Origin: JACQSR01 sp042577505 | Lineage (GTDB): Archaea; Nanobdellota; Nanobdellia; Woesearchaeales; JACQSR01 | Assembly (NCBI GenBank): GCA_042577505.1 | Contig: JBHPEA010000029.1 | Location: 1 to 17,435 of the forward strand | Length of the DNA: 17,435 nt | Direction of reading: 5' to 3' | In this document: positions 15,001 to 16,975 of the stretch, piece by piece | How the letters are laid out: each line of letters starts with the position of its first letter | Position numbering within the stretch: position 1 is the stretch's first letter | Notes under the pieces: model-generated | Told to the model about the DNA's origin: nothing | Databases searched by the model: none | What the model saw: only the letters and a program-made list of their open reading frames with translations | Translations under genes and position numbers: made by a program

Positions 15001-16975
15001 AAGCGTTGTTGGTTGTATTGCCAGTAGATATTCCAGTAAAGTTAATTTGAACAATAAACGAATTTCCAACATCTAAATTGAAAAACCAGCCTACGTCAGT
15101 CAGATTGGCACTATATTCGTCATAAGGTATGCTTGTCTCATTAATGAAATCTAAATAGGCATCATCATAGTTATCCCATAATGAATAATTTGTAACATTT
15201 ACATTTCCAATGTTAGTTACGTTCAATATGAATGCTATTTTACTTCCGTTATACACGGAACCATTTACCACAATCTTTGATAAGGTTAGATTTATTATGC
15301 CTGCTGCGGGTGGTATAATCTCCACATTTGCAAAATCACTTCCGAGCTCGTCCTCACTTGCGTTTTCTACAAATATGAAATTTGAAGTGTTTCCTGGCTG
15401 CAATGCAGTGAAGTTGATAATTAAAATTTTGGTCTCACCGACTGAAAGATTTAATCCCCAGTCTATCATCCCTGCAGAAAAATTAACAAGCTCTGGTGGC
15501 CAGCCCACATCAATCCCACTGAAATTCAAGAAAGTATTATTGTAATCATCAGCTAATAGATAGTCTACATCTGTGAAGTTGACAGACCCATTGTTTGTTA
15601 TATTAATCTTAAACTGAACAACCTCGCCAACTTCTACTGATTGGTTAAGAGTCGTCTTTGTAATAATTACTGATTCTTCTTCAGGACCATGACTTTCTAA
15701 AATCTCAACATCAATACCATCAGTCAAAATCTCCTCATCTATATCATCCTCCACTGAAGCATTATTGGTAGTATTACCAATAGATATTCCTGTAAAGTTA
15801 ATTTGAACGATAAATGAATTTCCAACATCTAAATCAAAAAACCATCCTACATCAGTCAGATTTTCATTATATTCGTCATAAGGAATACTTGTCTCATTAA
15901 TGAAATCTAAATAGACATCATCATAGTTATCCCATAATGAATAATTTGTAACATTAGTATCTCCAACATTTGTAACATTAAGAGTGAATGTAATTATACT
16001 TCCATTCTCAACAGAAGCATTTTCAACAGTTTTGGATAAAGTTAAATTATCACCATGTTCTTCTAAAATCTCAACATCAGAAATATCACTAGCCAATTCA
16101 TCATGAGACAAGTTCTCAATTATTACTTCATTGGAAGTGTTCCCAGCACTAATAGCAGTAAAGTTAACATAAACAACATAACTCGTATCAGCAGTGAGGT
16201 TAATTTCCCATTCAATCTCACCAATCAAAACATTACTTAAATCAGGAGAACCGGTTGCGCCACTAAAATTTAAATGAGATACATTAAATTCATCAAAGAT
16301 TATGATGTCAGTTAGGTTGGTGATATCATCTAGGTTTGTAACGTTAATCATAAATTCAACAGTGTCTCCAACATCTACAGAAACATTATATGTAGCTTTA
16401 ACAACTGAAACATTGATGATATCTTCCAATACCACTATTAGATCAAAAAATCTAAATTCTCCTAGTGGATTAGTAACTTCGAATTGATAATTGGAACTCT
16501 GCTGCAAATCAATTGACTGAACAATATTTTCTCTTGTTGAATTATCCCCATAATCGACTAAAGTAACGCCCATATTAGGCGACATACCTGTAAGGCTCCA
16601 AGTTAATGTCTCGTTTACAGTACCGACTCCACCCATCTCCTGGCTGGCATTTTGTGTAATCTCGAAAGTCTTGGAATCCCCAGGGGACATTTCATCCCTA
16701 TTATCTACCATTAACAAATTAGAAGTTACATTTGTATACATTGGAATACTATAAGATGGAGATTGTATCATTAAAGCATCATTAGAATTTGCCTGATCAA
16801 TTGAAGGAAAACCAGAACTAGCGAAAAATCTTCCAGTTGCAGTAAAATTACTTCCGTCTATTTGGGATATGAGATTAACGCTCCAGTCGGGTGTGTAGGC
16901 ATAAATAAATGAGGATAAAATTATAACTATGAAAATCATAAGTACAAGTCTTAAATTATTCTTTTTATGATTCAT
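14..16975 (-). CDS. Giant secreted modular surface protein (DUF11 / MopE / LamG / Cys-rich / beta-helix), C terminus unreliable
   Basis: One uninterrupted frame of 5,653 codons. The start chosen is ATG 16973-16975, which gives a classic signal peptide (MNHKKNNLRL, a hydrophobic core, then IYA before YTPDW). An in-frame ATG at 16993 adds six residues (MLQIVN) and has a GGAG nine bases upstream, so it cannot be excluded; that GGAG may just be Gly/Ala codons of the overlapping gene. The mature protein is a chain of extracellular beta-sandwich and disulfide-rich modules: 17 DUF11-type repeats, two X modules, about 16 Cys/Trp repeats, an FN3-like domain, a LamG domain, three MopE blocks and a C-terminal NosD-type helix, all dense in N-x-S/T sequons. 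From family knowledge, such proteins are S-layer-associated, adhesive or stalk-like; the role here is inferred. No membrane anchor or sorting signal is seen, but the last 13 codons and the stop lie in a suspect inverted duplication, so the real C terminus is probably absent. Confidence 0.93.
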   Translation of the reverse strand: MNHKKNNLRLVLMIFIVIILSSFIYAYTPDWSVNLISQIDGSNFTATGRFFASSGFPSIDQANSNDALMIQSPSYSIPMYTNVTSNLLMVDNRDEMSPGDSKTFEITQNASQEMGGVGTVNETLTWSLTGMSPNMGVTLVDYGDNSTRENIVQSIDLQQSSNYQFEVTNPLGEFRFFDLIVVLEDIINVSVVKATYNVSVDVGDTVEFMINVTNLDDITNLTDIIIFDEFNVSHLNFSGATGSPDLSNVLIGEIEWEINLTADTSYVVYVNFTAISAGNTSNEVIIENLSHDELASDISDVEILEEHGDNLTLSKTVENASVENGSIITFTLNVTNVGDTNVTNYSLWDNYDDVYLDFINETSIPYDEYNENLTDVGWFFDLDVGNSFIVQINFTGISIGNTTNNASVEDDIDEEILTDGIDVEILESHGPEEESVIITKTTLNQSVEVGEVVQFKINITNNGSVNFTDVDYLLADDYNNTFLNFSGIDVGWPPELVNFSAGMIDWGLNLSVGETKILIINFTALQPGNTSNFIFVENASEDELGSDFANVEIIPPAAGIINLTLSKIVVNGSVYNGSKIAFILNVTNIGNVNVTNYSLWDNYDDAYLDFINETSIPYDEYSANLTDVGWFFNLDVGNSFIVQINFTGISTGNTTNNASVENDTDDEILTDVVGVEILEIPAPPTYPLFIGPVVHNGTDNYYHDNETIYFFFNASSVGIAGNATINCSRMGDSDEVLAQNVSGDQINNTFYAASCVVNYTALRELDIPTPCPTQQFTPLSTDNFTITLTNGGGYQNTTTLAGAVIPYNFTYLSTVNPLFRFTSGSTLSTNLQEVDNFNDVNYIIDVEMNNTIIGGDGSGFTNATLFNFTSLDMTDTSIFYQLSFLPTFVSINISQNFNDISYIYVNSTALASFNSSATMTMYNLPFISDPVITTDTGSVNTTVSYENGILVFIVNHFTQYNVQDSTPATINLLYPTNGLTINDSTPEIKIIFNGTGSPVDNDSISIDISSDSIYEYANMTCSYYLSQEGLYCLFNTSDLSNGPYDMTINVTDVVGNAFTSQTTNFTINVPIPQIINLTLSKTVINASVDNGSKVAFILNVTNIGTVNVTNYSLWDNYDDAYLDFINETSIPYDEYSANLTDVGWFFNLDVGNSFFVQINFTGISTGNTTNNASVENDTDDEILTDVVGVEILTPTEEPILNISLVKTRLTQNVSLNDTVEFILNVTNLGNYNWSNYILQDVYSSSKLDFSNANPSYTTLNETTGDIIWSINLPINASYVVNLNLTAITGGNATNWLFAMNDTGGQIAEHKLNFTIAGQPPPTPQNFTIEKTSLSQNITISDVVTFVLNFTNNDNFDYNGFFMSDFYDNTFLGFRNSSPAYDSLNASAGEIVWQVNVPQNTSKLIFVDFNTLNSGTTTNDVYAQDDLGVDIGNNNSTINIAGDLDNITSIKVSKYGKKAQYNVSEIIEYIINITNNGTVNITSLILIDDYNTTNNALNFSDASCILTNHDNVTRDFEINVTNCTQTVLIPNMSIIVYVNFTYSGTPGTPVNATNYVDVFANDTNGNTTFEYDEGIVTIVDVGPDCGDNVSEPPEVCDGTDLNGQQCTDHGYTGGLLGCEPGCGNYSFVNCTSGGGCSQYTNMSECSVGGCFWNGQNETEGICASNMCPCDTTSGCDPDPYDSQWDCGCDLDCGSGGCWQYIDYTSCENDTTCLWKYDFGGQCVEKECWDIILEDDCINASNAGLPCQWNSQGYYCEELGCWQFDNQNEENCSNNTIGLDCEWYSPLCNPKQEGCDDFDGQEADCMSHMCVWDPATSNCSTSTDGPGGPGGGGQNPGCWIFDQSQSACENIIGCTWGSACSGHESDGVSCADINDSTMCNSIPMLSSCCTWSNGTCASAISTSCWDNMQPPPTGADFCEDYNAINNESMCNLIAGSPWYMPCSWDNVSDKCGFNGDNMFSGGPGDFKDLNSETACEAAGGVWNTDSYTEGGVVYTDSWCELGFGFSAASCDSNCWACEFESDGSAWPNASSAQVACEASALGFCQYTTDTNAFNGFGWCNPPMEFSYGGGDCQVNCFDCQFMNDPELECNNSNAGCRWFNDPANVTGGWCDSNKIRSCEQDCTMCDNPVQCSTYGKGGNNTCTFSYTDGCKEVGYTNELCCNGDDDDGDGDIDCEDSDCNSNARCGGDLLGGCPAFMDNTTCSDDPSCAWYGDLQTGYCDFAGAQCFQYSDETGCNSTAGCNWFGQGGDMCDINRTLSQTCFPLNQGACDSSPNCFWNQDPYGGAWCDYIVFECVVNETLGLNQSNCESNSNCRWIEDQYNPNGGFCDPLCFSINNTECASASPTCEVVGGMCEPEMSSKDCPMYDFNNSACANQTHCTWFSNGPGIDDGICNDVLMSQGIVGVDMNNPLTIGTDSCPEVGVNPESDICSAMVNDGSNSFIIGMKVVNTSTSATCDVNGSFSKYYWYLDTDDNTTGNCNNSENTKVGFEFFFKYEAWRSDGDLKESKVAYTCVNGTWAPTCKIKFNVPPSDMICNQLNNSIGGMIFKQDLKKFPSLYDPSAPIRIHLTTANQTTNKTDPTDILDPWYTPGSVDFVPECCTCPGQDLDGDGFDSDNDPDCTDVKRHGYCVLELGPDCIDGEDNDGNGFTDCQDPSCRYDPNFCSTYSFSSLDPNDHIAPQIVCNDYEEFPDSFHIIYSTTEPANATVDFYLSSDCTDGINQTLYDFQYYTADPYDDYTINHDVWIENLDLNTTYGYRIQVCDPSSFCAATRCRNFTTSASTNSSDCSSCSFVMDFDFSTPNGTNATDPLGNLVFSCDWDKDGNFTDDQNDLTYGIQVNYSQAKNVTCKFENPNATDPWSIILYGLDITGSPSSLISNLTNAFLVNETNTSTYLGMGGSKFQAMLQNWGITQYDLLIPVTGDSLYYCDEDNLTSCKDVTGDCTKISGSATFSLWRCPMELGLGFSSYTSGGEIYNLTFENLTATYQDVGVDENATYTINLTNENNVTRVYNMSVDNGTLNVSQINLSAGESELISLVVSDNETGEIESIVYATLYNNASIILNSTPDIGLIVTNVTPDEDVINVTIVKSSDNISVDIDDIIEFKINVTNWDDVTDLTDLSILDEFNTTYLNYSSATGSPDTSNVSNGEIIWDFNLSASTSYVVYVNFTAIFDGNTTNEALVENSSLDEIANDNATVEILDEGHENLTLSKTVESASVDNGSIATFTINVTNTGDGDAENHWLWDMYDDTYLDFNDEVSVNYTEYNDTTNEIGWEFNLSAGNSFVIQINFTTTAVGNTSNNASVENESEDEILSDTADVEILDAHEDEFNLTISKTVESSSVQNGEIVTFTINVTNVGDINATDYAILDIYNTTYLNYTSANDTPDEINYSAGELFWDFNLSIDDSYVVIINFTSLTVGNTTNLAIVENLSEVQVANDTDDVEITVPANNVPIVSNVILNSTSGNNYTTENLTVYLDATDGDNDDIKNITNWYVDGRNIAVFNMPMEAHAGDETAEVLDYSGFDHNASVGNGTSGTEPTWNSTGGVDGKGAYEFDGDDYLFINDSDNLDLLDEISVEAWMKPAETGQNDVGIVAKAFFDYQSGSGDSLYGFIIWSNSAQPIFDGDRLHQNLSGCDINIGTQGVWSHVVITYNTTGTYVYVNGTLDCSSFRNTTEFTGTNTRPLIIGGYVSRGQYSFNGTIDEVMIYNRSLTQEQIIARYQQRADLIVSQETEVNETWRACITPNDETEDGNEVCSNNITILETPVQPVVNLTLSKTVVNNSVYNGSKIVFLLNVTNIGDVNVTDYWLWDDYDDTYLDFNNETSTSYTEYNETTNEIGWTFNLTVNDSYVIEINFTGIAVGNTTNNATVENDSEIQILTDDADVEILEVPAAPQYPLFLSAVTDNGTDDYYSDNETIYFFFNASYVGTAGNATINCSRMGDDEEILASNITGDKINNTLFMASCVVNYTALRELGISTPCPTQQFTPLSTDNFTITLTNGDSLTNTSILSGAVIPYNFTYLATDDPTFRFTSGSTLSTNLQEVDNFADVNYIIHVEMNNTLIGENGSDYTDAALFNFSSLDMTDTSIFYQLSFLPSFVYVNISQDFSDTSYIYVNSTALASFNSSARMTMYNLPFITLPNITTDTGSVNTTVSYENNTLVFIVNHFTQYNVQDSTPATINLLYPTNDQTINDSTPEVKIIFNGTGSPVDNDSISVDITSDGIYQYANMTCSYYLSAEGLYCLFNTSELSNGDYNMTINVTDIPGNAVTSQTTNFTVNVPVAPVVNLTLSKTAVNSSVLNGSGVTFILNVTNVGSINVTDYALWDTYEDTYLDFNNETSINYDEYNETENDIGWFFNLTTGNSYVVYLNFTTVSVGNTTNNASVENDSEDEILTDTANVEILQPASQYTNITVVKTTISSPIFDNQTARFMINITNIGDTNITLENVTDYYSDSEFNYSASSPTANDTTNGNIEWYLNVVLQGGESTVVYLNLTPLTNGTFTNYANVTTEDINGNTSFAQDNSNIIVNPADDLDFDTYNTSTDCDDNNASIWQNITGYPDDDGDNFGNGSDSAVFCTNGTLPVGEVVDNTDCADENASVNPNGTEIVDDGIDSNCDTNELCYVDADDDNFRPNATANVSSADLDCTDSGEAITADPTGDCNDANSSINPNGTEIPYDGIDQDCSGQDLALATNITIEKTTISSPIYDNQTARFMINITNIGESNITLENVTDYYSDSEFNYSASSPTANDTTNGNIEWYLNVVLEANESTVVYLNLTPLTNGTFTNYVNVTTEDIYGNSSFSLDNSNIVVNPADDLDFDTYNNSVDCDDNNASIWLNITGYPDDDGDLFGNGSESTVFCTNGALPPGEVADNTDCNDGNFSIKPNGTEIFADGIDSDCDGNEQCYLDADNDTYGHISANITSTDLDCADSNESSVNTDCDDNDAAEYPGVTWYADSDGDLFGNASSSSSCDRNLGSDVLDNTDCIDTNSSINPNGTEIVNDGIDSNCDTNELCYVDADDDNFRPNATANVSSADLDCTDSGEAITADPTGDCNDANSSINPNGTEIPYDGIDQDCSGQDLGLNTSVSIVKTTLSSPIYDNQTAQFRINITNIGQSNITLENVTDYYSTSEFDYSASSPTANDTTEGNLKWYLDTQLQPSQSLIILLNLTPDANGTFTNNVNVTTEDQYGNLSTGTNSSNIIVNPADDLDFDTYNTSTDCDDNNASIWQNITGYPDDDGDNFGNGSDSAVFCTNGTLPVGEVVDNTDCDDGNSSVNPNGTEIPYDGIDQDCSGQDLEPGTNITVVKTTLASPIAINGTARFRINITNIGESNITLENVTDYYSDSEFNYSASSPTANDTTNGNNEWNLNVVLEANESTVIYLNLTPLTNGTFTNYVNVTTEDIYGNLSFSQDSSSITVNLVPLACGDTITEDTTLNENISHPGTGACITINTDNVTLDCAGYYIDGVDAGGSYGVKVTGNNITVKNCNTIDFANGIYFTNGFNCTAYNNTASSATQSGIRIESDNNTIKSNNFVDVNGAWLAGADNNRFISNQFPAGFYFETPSHNNIFESNTLGLAQIVNSNGTILRDQPMSSYSIVNSGLTIEETGVGTIEFLENVAGSGSNLSSNITISSNNIFINSSATGLNVSAEICPYVSLSASK
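56..727 (-). other. NosD/CASH-type right-handed beta-helix, C-terminal part truncated (residues 5417-5640)
   Basis: It starts CGDTITEDTTLNENISHPG and NVTLDCAGYYIDG, the usual cap of archaeal surface beta-helix domains. Rungs follow: YGVKVTGNNITVKNCN, GIYFTNGFNCTAYNNT, GIRIESDNNTIKSNNF and HNNIFESNTL. These repeat every 20-25 residues with Asn ladders (NosD-like). The domain breaks off at the 55-nt inverted segment, so more rungs or an anchor may be missing. Confidence 0.8.
728..1102 (-). repeat. DUF11-type repeat D17, last copy (residues 5292-5416)
   Basis: It opens TNITVVKTTLASPIAINGTA and is otherwise close to D15 (ANESTVIYLNLTPLTNGTFT). It ends SITVNLVPLA instead of NPADD and leads into the beta-helix, so it is the terminal unit of the DUF11/MopE array. 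Confidence 0.82.
1103..1375 (-). other. MopE-type metal-binding block C, shortest (residues 5201-5291)
   Basis: 91 residues: LDFDTYNTSTDCDDNN, DDDGDNFGNG, DNTDCDDGNSSVNPNGTEI and DGIDQDCSGQDL. It equals the two ends of block A with the middle missing, as expected if unequal recombination removed or added internal half-units. Confidence 0.82.
1195..1372. repeat. 178-bp perfect direct repeat, copy 1 (MopE block C)
   Basis: Identical to 3220-3397, offset 2,025 bp. It encodes the FDTYNTSTDCDD to DNTDC half of the MopE block and ends exactly near the DUF11/MopE border. Confidence 0.95.
1376..1747 (-). repeat. DUF11-type repeat D16 (residues 5077-5200)
   Basis: It opens TSVSIVKTTLSSPIYDNQTA. It is more diverged in the second half than D14, D15 and D17 (YLDTQLQPSQSLIILLNLTP) but keeps the NIIVNPADD exit into MopE block C. 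Confidence 0.8.
1770..1998. repeat. 229-bp perfect direct repeat, copy 1 (MopE block B)
   Basis: Identical to 2946-3174 with no mismatch, offset 1,176 bp. It encodes the CYVDADDDNF to DGIDQDCSG tail. Identity includes synonymous positions, pointing to a very recent duplication or gene conversion. Confidence 0.95.
2244..2298. repeat. Internal partner of the 55-nt inverted repeat (in MopE block B)
   Basis: In the minus-strand frame this segment encodes QCYLDADNDTYGHISA in normal MopE context, with related CYVDADDDNF copies nearby. This location is therefore the authentic one and the edge copy is the displaced one. Confidence 0.9.
2552..2923 (-). repeat. DUF11-type repeat D15 (residues 4685-4808)
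   Basis: 124 residues, closely similar to D14 and D17 (ESNITLENVTDYYSDSEFNY, SPTANDTTNGNIEWYL). It ends NIVVNPADD at the junction with MopE block B. Confidence 0.82.
2946..3174. repeat. 229-bp perfect direct repeat, copy 2 (MopE block A)
   Basis: Partner of 1770-1998. Identity ends at 3175, where block A has c and block B has t. Confidence 0.95.
3220..3397. repeat. 178-bp perfect direct repeat, copy 2 (MopE block A)
   Basis: Partner of 1195-1372. Block A thus shares one end perfectly with block C and the other end perfectly with block B. Confidence 0.95.
3401..3775 (-). repeat. DUF11-type repeat D14, MopE-linked subtype (residues 4401-4525)
   Basis: The opening is TNITVVKTTISSPIFDNQTA and the core is FNYSASSPTANDTTNGN. 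This subtype (D14-D17) differs from D1-D13 and ends NIIVNPADD, running straight into LDFDTY of the following MopE block without a linker. Confidence 0.82.
3776..4150 (-). repeat. DUF11-type repeat D13 (residues 4276-4400)
   Basis: It follows X copy 2 just as D5 follows X copy 1. It opens NLTLSKTAVNSSV, contains TYLDFNNETSINYDEYNETE and ends TANVEILQPASQ. It is the last unit of super-module 2; the next repeat is of a different subtype. Confidence 0.83.
4151..5314 (-). other. X module, copy 2 (residues 3888-4275)
   Basis: 388 residues, one fewer than copy 1, collinear throughout and with the same five Cys contexts. Long shared stretches include CVVNYTALREL and the HFTQYNVQDSTPATINLLYP core. 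Differences are scattered substitutions, with no gap larger than a codon or so. Confidence 0.75.
5315..5689 (-). repeat. DUF11-type repeat D12 (residues 3763-3887)
   Basis: It opens NLTLSKTVVNNSVYNGSKI, as in D4 (which has VVNGSVYNGSKI), and ends ADVEILEVPAAP directly before the second X module. It carries the TEYNETTNEIGW segment typical of super-module 2. Confidence 0.84.
5690..6640 (-). other. Ig-like strands plus LamG (concanavalin-like lectin) domain (residues 3446-3762)
   Basis: An Ig-like opening (VPIVSNVILNSTSGN..WYVDG) is followed by a LamG/Laminin_G_3 domain at about 5826-6505. Signature pieces are NMPMEAHAGD, AYEFDGDDYLFI, ISVEAWMKP, SHVVITYNTTG, VYVNGTLDC and the C-terminal FNGTIDEVMIYNRSLTQEQI. 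The family folds as a jelly roll that often binds sugars or surface ligands. This insert sits between D11 and D12; the matching place in super-module 1 (D3/D4) has nothing, so it was gained or lost after the duplication. Confidence 0.88.
6641..7747 (-). repeat. DUF11-type repeats D9-D11 (super-module 2, first part)
   Basis: Units start at 7747, 7378 and 7006 (residues 3077, 3200 and 3324). D9 matches D1 (shared SATGSP/GATGSP, SYVVYVNFTAI and a length of 123). D10 matches D2. D11 matches D3 (VNFSAG/INYSAG, then a VEI ending). The same order on both sides shows that a multi-domain block was duplicated. Confidence 0.83.
7748..8641 (-). other. Cys-containing unknown region and NEW3-like beta domain (residues 2779-3076)
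   Basis: The first two thirds start CSSCSFVMDFDF, include FSCDWDKDGNFTDDQND (a loop resembling a Ca site) and run to LWRCPMELGLGF. No family is recognised there. The last third (from ENLTATYQDVGVDENATYTI to TPDIGLIV) looks like a NEW3/CARDB-type extracellular beta sandwich that leads into D9. Confidence 0.45.
8642..8950 (-). other. Fibronectin type III-like domain (residues 2676-2778)
   Basis: It begins PQIVCNDYEEFPDSF and IIYSTTEPANATVDFYL, then has the LDLNTTYGYRIQVCD strand and ends NFTTS. The 'W/T..E..A...V.Y' start and the 'L..TTY.YRI...D..G' core are the usual FN3 signature. Extra Cys residues (VCD, SFC, RCR) suggest an added disulfide. Confidence 0.65.
8996..9190 (-). other. Asp/Cys-rich Ca-binding-like segment (residues 2596-2660)
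   Basis: It starts CCTCPGQDLDGDGFDSDND, and a second loop reads DCIDGEDNDGNGFTDCQD. The two DxDGDGxDSDxD / DxDNDGNGxxD loops look like thrombospondin type-3 or EF-hand-like calcium sites stabilised by Cys pairs. Metal identity is inferred. Confidence 0.68.
9191..9805 (-). other. Unrecognised globular domain (residues 2391-2595)
   Basis: About 205 residues with a composition unlike the rest: fewer Asn-rich strands and more Lys, Phe and Trp (KVGFEFFFKYEAWRSDG, FKQDLKKFPSLYDP). Six or so Cys are spread through it (DSCPEV, DICSAM, ATCDVN, GNCNNS, YTCVNG, PTCKIK, MICNQL). It is the least repetitive part of the protein and sits at the boundary of the Cys array. No family recognised. Confidence 0.5.
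9806..12073 (-). repeat. Array of about 16 Cys/Trp-rich small repeats (residues 1635-2390)
   Basis: Units of about 25-50 residues follow a pattern C-x(5-12)-C-x(4-8)-C-x-W-x(4-13)-C. Clear examples are CWQYIDYTSC..CLW, CFQYSDETGC..CNWF, CFPLNQGAC..CFW, CVVNETLG..CRW and CPMYDFNNSAC..CTWF. Each would be a tiny disulfide domain, loosely reminiscent of PSI or EGF-like folds, but I cannot assign a family. The array is interrupted by a Gly/Pro linker (GPGGPGGGG), a degenerate stretch around 10620-11260, and an Asp-rich motif at 10445-10504. Confidence 0.75.
10445..10504 (-). other. Asp-rich Ca-binding-like motif inside the Cys array (residues 2158-2177)
   Basis: The residues are CCNGDDDDGDGDIDCEDSDC, a DxDGD-type loop flanked by Cys. 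It resembles thrombospondin type-3 or EF-hand-like calcium loops found in secreted proteins. Metal binding is inferred from the motif only. Confidence 0.6.
12089..12226 (-). other. DUF4215-like disulfide motif (residues 1584-1629)
   Basis: The segment opens CGDNVSEPPEVCDGTDLNG, then QQC, a GGLLGC turn, PGC and VNC, six Cys in total. This spacing resembles the CGDG..CD..LNG..C..GF.GG.L.C..C pattern common in myxobacterial and DPANN extracellular proteins. It marks the junction between the Cys-free DUF11 stalk and the Cys-rich block. Confidence 0.65.
12227..13756 (-). repeat. DUF11-type repeats D5-D8
   Basis: Units start at 13756, 13381, 13006 and 12640 (residues 1074, 1199, 1324 and 1446). 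D5 is almost identical to D4 in protein and over long DNA runs. D6 and D7 are diverged (openings NISLVKTRL and NFTIEKTSL). D8 is longer (138 residues), has two Cys (ASCILTN and TNCTQTV), and leads into the Cys-rich region. Proline spacers such as QPPPTP separate some units. Confidence 0.82.
13404..13657. repeat. Near-identical DNA repeat within D5 (partner 14946-15199)
   Basis: 254 bp at constant offset 1,542. Two perfect runs (13404-13510, 107 bp, and 13554-13657, 104 bp) are separated by a short stretch with a few substitutions. It covers most of the D5 unit outside its N-terminal strand. Confidence 0.9.
13757..14923 (-). other. X module, copy 1 (residues 685-1073)
   Basis: This 389-residue block lies between D4 and D5. 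It has five Cys in contexts INCSRMG, ASCVVNY, PCPTQQF, MTCSYYL and YCLFN, all conserved in copy 2. Its middle carries a strand ending in VNHFTQYNV, a pattern seen in other archaeal secreted proteins. Its last third (PATINLLYPTNG to TTNFTIN) looks like a bacterial Ig-like domain. I recognise no family for the first two thirds. Confidence 0.7.
14924..16417 (-). repeat. DUF11-type repeats D1-D4 (super-module 1, first part)
   Basis: Four tandem units start at about 16417, 16048, 15673 and 15298 (residues 187, 310, 435 and 560), 123-125 residues each. Each begins with a pattern like NLTLSKTV, continues through FxLNVTNxG, then an aromatic/Asp segment (LWDNYDD) and a NFTxxxxGNTTN strand, and ends in D(V)VEIL. 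This matches the DUF11 'conserved repeat' beta-sandwich family found in archaeal and bacterial surface proteins. The units are Cys-free. D2 and D4 share the segment SIPYDEY; D1 and D3 are distinct subtypes that match D9 and D11. Confidence 0.85.
14946..15199. repeat. Near-identical DNA repeat within D4 (partner 13404-13657)
   Basis: Partner of the D5 segment; the two flank X module copy 1 and are directly repeated. Recombination between them would delete or duplicate the X module with one DUF11 unit. Confidence 0.9.
16418..16897 (-). other. N-terminal beta-rich domain, unrecognised (residues 27-186)
   Basis: About 160 residues precede the first DUF11 repeat. The segment contains MSPGDSKTFEITQNAS and a later strand pattern near SSNYQFEVTNPLG, typical of an Ig-like or NEW3-like beta sandwich. 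I cannot name a family. It is Cys-free and has several N-glycosylation sequons. As the first mature domain it is the likely outermost or ligand-contacting part, which is inference. Confidence 0.5.
16898..16975 (-). other. Signal peptide (residues 1-26)
   Basis: The n-region is MNHKKNNLRL with basic residues, followed by a hydrophobic core VLMIFIVIILSSFI. A small residue then fits the -1 site in IYA before YTPDW. There is no Cys at the cleavage site, so it is not a lipoprotein signal. It directs the protein through the Sec pathway to the cell exterior. Confidence 0.88.
16965..16975 (-). promoter_or_regulatory. 11-nt stop/start overlap between the two genes
   Basis: The upstream Gly-rich gene stops with TAA at 16965-16967, while the best start of the giant gene is ATG 16973-16975 in another frame. 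There is no intergenic space for a promoter. The bases just before this ATG (GATTGTCAAT) hold no purine-rich ribosome site. The nearest GGAG lies nine bases before the alternative ATG at 16993. Expression of the giant gene therefore depends on read-through transcription and probably on translational coupling; the latter is inference. Confidence 0.6.
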
